From: Calvatia gigantea
Taxonomy: Eukaryota; Basidiomycota; Agaricomycetes; Agaricales; Lycoperdaceae
NCBI GenBank assembly: GCA_025093985.1
Contig: JACAAK010000009.1
Span: forward strand, 868,001 to 932,000
Reading direction: 5' to 3'
Length of the DNA stretch: 64,000 nucleotides
Shown: piece by piece, positions 59,699 through 64,000 of the stretch
Numbering within the stretch: position 1 is the stretch's first letter
Layout: the number at the start of each line of letters is the position of its first letter
The notes under the pieces: generated by a model
What the model saw: the letters and a program-made list of their open reading frames with translations, nothing else
What the model was told of the DNA's origin: nothing
Database searches by the model: none
Made by a program: the position numbers and the translations under genes

Positions 59699-61041
59699 AT
59701 GTGGCCCTTTAACCATAATTGCATCTCGGAAGATGACTTAGGGGACCTTCACGGAAAAGTAGTGATCGTAACTGGCGGATAGTGGGTATATGAACTTCGT
59801 TCTTGACTCGGGTACTCATCGACGCAAATATATGAAGTTCTGGGATTGGGTATTCCACGGCACAGTTCCTCGCTCGGAAAGGAGCTAAGGTAAGTTAAGA
59901 CTCGCGAACCTAAACTCGCTATTTGGGGCTTATGTCCTCCCGACAGGTTTATCTAGCAACACGTAATGAGGAAGCTATCAAAGAGTCAATGGAGAAGTTG
60001 AAGAAGGAAGATCTTAGTGATGGAAGTGCTCATCGGCACAAGCTCGACCTCTTGGACCCACATGCTGTCAAGAGTTCTGCGGAACATTTCATGAAGAAGG
60101 AAGACCGTCTAGATATACTCAGTATGTTGCATTTACCATCAACTACTTCCCCAATGCTGACATTTGATGTAGTCAACAATGCTGGAAAGTGAGTGCTTTG
60201 TCCCAAAATATCTGTGCACTTGATCGACGTTCGTAAATCTATGATAGGGGTACTGGTCCCTTCTCCTTGACGAAGGATGGATTACGGGACTCCATGGTCA
60301 TCAAGTTTGTTTGGGCAACTTTTCCTACAATACATCACTCTGAATAACAACCGCAGCTATCTTAGCCATTTCGTCTTCACAGAAACCCTCCTTCCACTTC
60401 TGATACAGACGTCAAAACAAGAGGGTTCTGACGTTCGTATCATCAATGTAGGCCGGCGCACTTCTTTCTCCGCGGCTTGAGCTGAACCCGCGGGAGGTCT
60501 CATCCGTGGCTCATGAGAATGTCAAGCCGACATCATTGGTTGGAAGGGAGATTTTCAACAAAGACTATGGCAGCACACCATGGAATGAGTTATCTACTTC
60601 TGGTAGGGTATTTCGCAAATCCCGAAGTACAACACCCATGCCCTTTTCTTAGGCCTGTCGAAGTTAGCCAATATCCTCCATATCAAGCACCTCCAGCACT
60701 GTCTCGACTCACAAGATGTGCAGGCAATCTGCATGGCCATTCATCCTGGCACTGTGATGACTTCTAATGTAACAAATTTTCTAGAGAATAGATGGCTTAT
60801 CACCAGGCCATTTTGGCCGCTCCTTATGTACCTGTTCTTTGATCCGACCAGGCAAGGTGCTATGAACTCGGCTTACGCTGCGGCTTCACCTGAAGTAAAA
60901 ACAAGGGCCAAGGACTTTAAGGGTGGTTATCTCAATCCTGTCGGGAGGATCGCGGACCCTTCGCCACAGGCAAGAGATGAGAGATTAATGAATGAGTTGC
61001 ATGAGACAACGTTGGGAATATTGGAGGTGCTGGACATTTGA
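59699..61041 (+). CDS. Short-chain dehydrogenase/reductase lacking the catalytic Tyr
   Basis: Eight exons: 59699-59781, 59838-59889, 59947-60121, 60173-60188, 60248-60304, 60357-60447, 60497-60602 and 60653-61041; 322 aa. NAD(P) site TGGYSGIGYS, cofactor-loop Arg in YLATRNEE, structural NNAG and catalytic-Ser region INVSSVAH are present. It resembles the retinol-dehydrogenase/WWOX-like group. At the YxxxK motif the sequence reads SGLSKLAN: Lys is kept but the Tyr four residues before it is Ser (TCT at 60599-60601, at an exon end). Exon 4 is only 16 nt. Either a non-catalytic homologue, a mutated gene, or a wrong splice choice on my part. Confidence 0.85.
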
Positions 61042-63691
61042 GACACAATTCTGGTAAGAGGCTCGCCCAAACTTGTTCTTAGGCGTAATTTACTAGGGTT
61101 GATTATTCACAGACAATAATCCTTCCACGTTGTCTTTTGCTCAGAATAGTTCTTAGCAGTCAGTAGTAGTCTGGTTCAGTCATATATTGTCATAATTGAC
61201 TTCCCCCTCTGCGTCTGGTCTACGAAATGCTCAGGACGTACCAGGCAATTCACTTGACGATTCGTGGTCATCTTCTGGCCACTCCCAGCTGGTGATCAAT
61301 CGATCAATCCTCTCTTGAGTAACCAGACCCACGCCACCCCGACTCAAAGACTGCGATTCACAGGCTACTGTTTTGTTTTGCCGACCAGGTCGTGTGGCCC
61401 ATCTCTCGGTACTACGTCTCCTTGTTAATCCCAAGGAGGAAGAAATGGATGGCTGAGGGGAACTGGGGGTTTGCGGAACAAGCTGTTACGAACAAGGAAG
61501 ATGGGCGCAAATCTTACCGTTTTCTCGATCAGGCACTCGCTTTCCTCCCATTGGAGGAGTACAGTGGGATTTGTCCGACTCGTGTGCTGATGCTTGCACC
61601 ACCCTGACGCTGTTCTGGGTTTGCTCCGGGCCGTAATGAAAAAGGAGACGTTGATTCTGGAGGGGGAGAGGGCCAAACAGTGCCTTCAGTCATCACCTCG
61701 GGCGAGTACAACGGAGGTTATTGAATTCCCAGAAGTGTATACAAGCTTCCGCCTTCACTGTTCACGAGATGCTTATCATTCGAAGACAGGTCCTAGGTAC
61801 GGACTTAGGTGGAGGTTTGACTGAACTAGAGTAAAGGCTGCGTAAAATGAGAGTGTAAAGCACCTCAGCCAGTGGGACTTCTTGTCCCCACTTGCTGTTG
61901 GCATCGCGACGAAACAGGTAGTTGCTTTCTCAACGGACTCCAATGAAATGCCCGCTGTCCCTGATGTCTTATTTTAAGAACGGCTTGCTGTACCGCGACT
62001 TTGGTTGTCTTTGCTGAAGCAATTATATCAGGATGGTTACTCGGAATATTCCCCCCGACGCGCACGACTCCGCAGCGCGGCACAAAACACCAGAGGGAGC
62101 AATACAGACCCTCACTCCACTCAGGGTATTGTTTGCCATATGGCCTGTACCCGCAGTGCCAATCGAAGTCTACTCCTGCGTCGGGTATCTGTAGTGTAGG
62201 TAGACCCCTACTATGTGATTGTATTATAACGTCACCACAGTATTTCCTGGTTAGCCGCAAAAGAGCCGCAATACGTTCGGTGTAGCTCGTGAACGCCTGG
62301 CACTCATCATGGGCGCGCTTCTGCCCGATGTACCTTCAGCTTCAGCCTCAGGTTACGATCTTACTGTGTTTACCCCGTATGCGAGTTTCTTGGCAGACTA
62401 AACGCCTATGGAAACCACAATAACCAATCCAGGTACAGTGGCTGTACCAACCAAGTTGACGGGCGCACCCGCTGTCTTCGGAGGTTTCGTTTCTCTCATA
62501 ATATACGCGACTCCTATATCCCACTCATCCCCCCCAAATTCGGCCACAGCTTTGTCGGAGATTACCCGAACAAATATTGGTACGGACGGCGTACGCAGCT
62601 ACAGAGTTTCCAGCTATCCCTCGGGTGGTGGGTGAAAGTCATACTAGTACAAGCGATAAGGCCTGCCTCAGGCTCCATGCATGTACACAGACCTAAAGGT
62701 TGTTATCAGGCTCATTGAATACGGTAGCCCCTTCGGCCCAGGTAAGGGTGACTTCACGCGTTGTCTAATCCCAAATGGAAGCGCAAATGCGAGTTCACTG
62801 CAACCCACCCGACGCGGTCGCCAGGGTTTCCTTGGTACTTTACCATCTTCGCCGGGAGAGCATACTTTCTTGGGAGTCCATTGTGTTCTGACATAAACTA
62901 TACGCATTTTGAATATCCTACCTAAGGTCAGGATATCCCTACGTCGTCGAGCGCTGCTTGCGATGGAGGGATATTCGAAAATCACTCTCCCATGTTCAAT
63001 TACTAGAACAATTTTCAAAGGTGATATATTGATACTTGATCAAAACCACGCGACCCGACGCCCGATGGAGCGTTTATTTGCACCAGATTGATCGACGTTC
63101 GGCACCTAAATTGAATTATTGAAGATATTGCGTGACCCATTGCGGGGAACACAGACGCGCAACAGAAATTCAACGAACTATTGCACAGCCGTGAGACGTA
63201 AACGATATAACTATATCGGCACACGGACTTGCCCTTGGCGTTTACAATCTCGTCAAGCGCTCGGGATCGGTGGTAAGTGTGGATCCTTTGATCGCTTGAG
63301 CCACCCTCCTGGCCCGGAGGTGAGTAGACTGGACTACGAATAATCATGAGACTATCTACTGAAAAACATGAAGGGCCGGCTGCGTCGATATATTTTGTAA
63401 TTTTGTAATATTGACAGGGTAGCACGCTCCCGTATTTCTGGAAGTCATTGGATGTTTGGTTCAAACGAATGATTTCTATGCTCTACTGGGGGGGACTCTC
63501 GGTGATCGAGAACTACCCGAATCGCTGCCACCTCGAGAGGTTCCGAGGGCGACCCAAGAATGTTCACAGAGTATGCAACTCCAGGACTACCGGCCCAGTA
63601 TAGCCCTTGGTAATGCACAGGAGCAGGCGTACCTTATAAGCTCGTCGAGAGTTTTGGCTGAAAATCACATAAACCTACTCTTACCACTTGG
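61042..63691. other. Long gene-poor stretch
   Basis: No frame with recognisable motifs. The frame at 62408-62635 has a natural-looking composition (NPGTVAVPTKLTGAPAV) but nothing supports it. The right end is the promoter of the third peroxygenase gene. Confidence 0.45.
63635..63640 (+). promoter_or_regulatory. TATA-like box of the third peroxygenase gene
   Basis: TATAAG 52 bp before the ATG at 63692, the same spacing as in the intact peroxygenase at 26817. Confidence 0.5.
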
Positions 63692-64000
63692 ATGGTTAGC
63701 TTTCTCAACTTTATCACTCTCGCTCTTGCACTGGCTTCATCCGCCACGGCTTTCCCTCCTTACGCTTCGTTGGCGGGCTTGCCAAGAGAAGAGTTAGACA
63801 AGATCATACCAACTCTTAACCTTCATCCACCAGAAAACCCCCCTGGTCCCCTGAAATTTCACGGCACCAAACTCGTTAACGATGATAAGCACCCTTGGAA
63901 GCCCTTCAGGAAGGGTGATATTCGGGGTCCTTGTCCTGGACTTAATGCCCTTGCTTCTCATGGGGTAGGCTTACAGGTTTTATGTATAATGACGGTTGAC
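63692..64000 (+). CDS. Unspecific peroxygenase, third copy, cut by window end
   Basis: Exon 1 (63692-63964) is exactly 273 nt, as in the gene at 26817, and ends at the same codon (ALASHG|gtaggc). A signal peptide (MVSFLNFITLALALASSATA) is followed by SLAGLPREELDKIIPTL, PPENPPGPL and the heme-ligand motif RGPCPGLN. It is more diverged from the other two than they are from each other. Only exon 1 and the start of intron 1 lie in the window, so integrity cannot be judged. Confidence 0.93.
   Translation, partial: MVSFLNFITLALALASSATAFPPYASLAGLPREELDKIIPTLNLHPPENPPGPLKFHGTKLVNDDKHPWKPFRKGDIRGPCPGLNALASHGVGLQVLCIMTVD

Overview
The window reads as nuclear DNA of a filamentous basidiomycete, probably an agaricomycete (inference). 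Genes are split by many 48-75 bp GT-AG introns with CTAAC/CTGAC-like branch sites, some exons are only 16-25 nt, and the gene set includes an AaeUPO-like unspecific peroxygenase, an acetamidase-type amidase, DENND6 and a CPSF6-like factor. Exon structures were built by hand from splice consensus, reading phase and protein-family similarity; nothing was searched or computed.

Left end (1-6437): a decayed, CpG-poor Ty1/copia element that starts outside the window. A solo LTR is nested in it with a 5-bp target duplication, and a second, inverted solo LTR sits 6 bp beyond its 3' LTR. Positions ~6465-21670 hold two diverged tandem copies of a ~6-kb segment. Copy A keeps an intact NmrA-like gene but has only a broken piece of an F-box gene. 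Copy B keeps the F-box gene, while its NmrA gene is deletion-riddled. Both copies keep a four-exon gene for a ~170-aa protein of unknown family, and further minus-strand reading frames of unknown function.

22-28 kb: a second tandem duplication, of a peroxygenase locus. One copy is cut after 60-odd codons next to a tRNA-Glu-like SINE; the other is intact (373 aa). A third peroxygenase gene begins at the right edge (63692). A one-exon fragment of the spliceosomal gene DIM1 lies between the first two.

28-47 kb is the gene-dense housekeeping part: CPSF6-like RNA-binding protein, DENND6, amidase, MFS transporter, SPT2 (with reading-frame breaks), a DUF4112 protein, a SAM methyltransferase, and two opposite-strand members of an unnamed protein family 10 kb apart.

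48-64 kb: two unnamed proteins (one with an N-terminal membrane segment), ornithine decarboxylase (polyamine synthesis), a secreted collagen-like repeat protein convergent with it, a broken secreted-protein gene, a short-chain dehydrogenase that lacks its catalytic tyrosine, long gene-poor stretches, and the third peroxygenase. I see no metabolic cluster tying the genes together. The theme is duplication followed by unequal decay.
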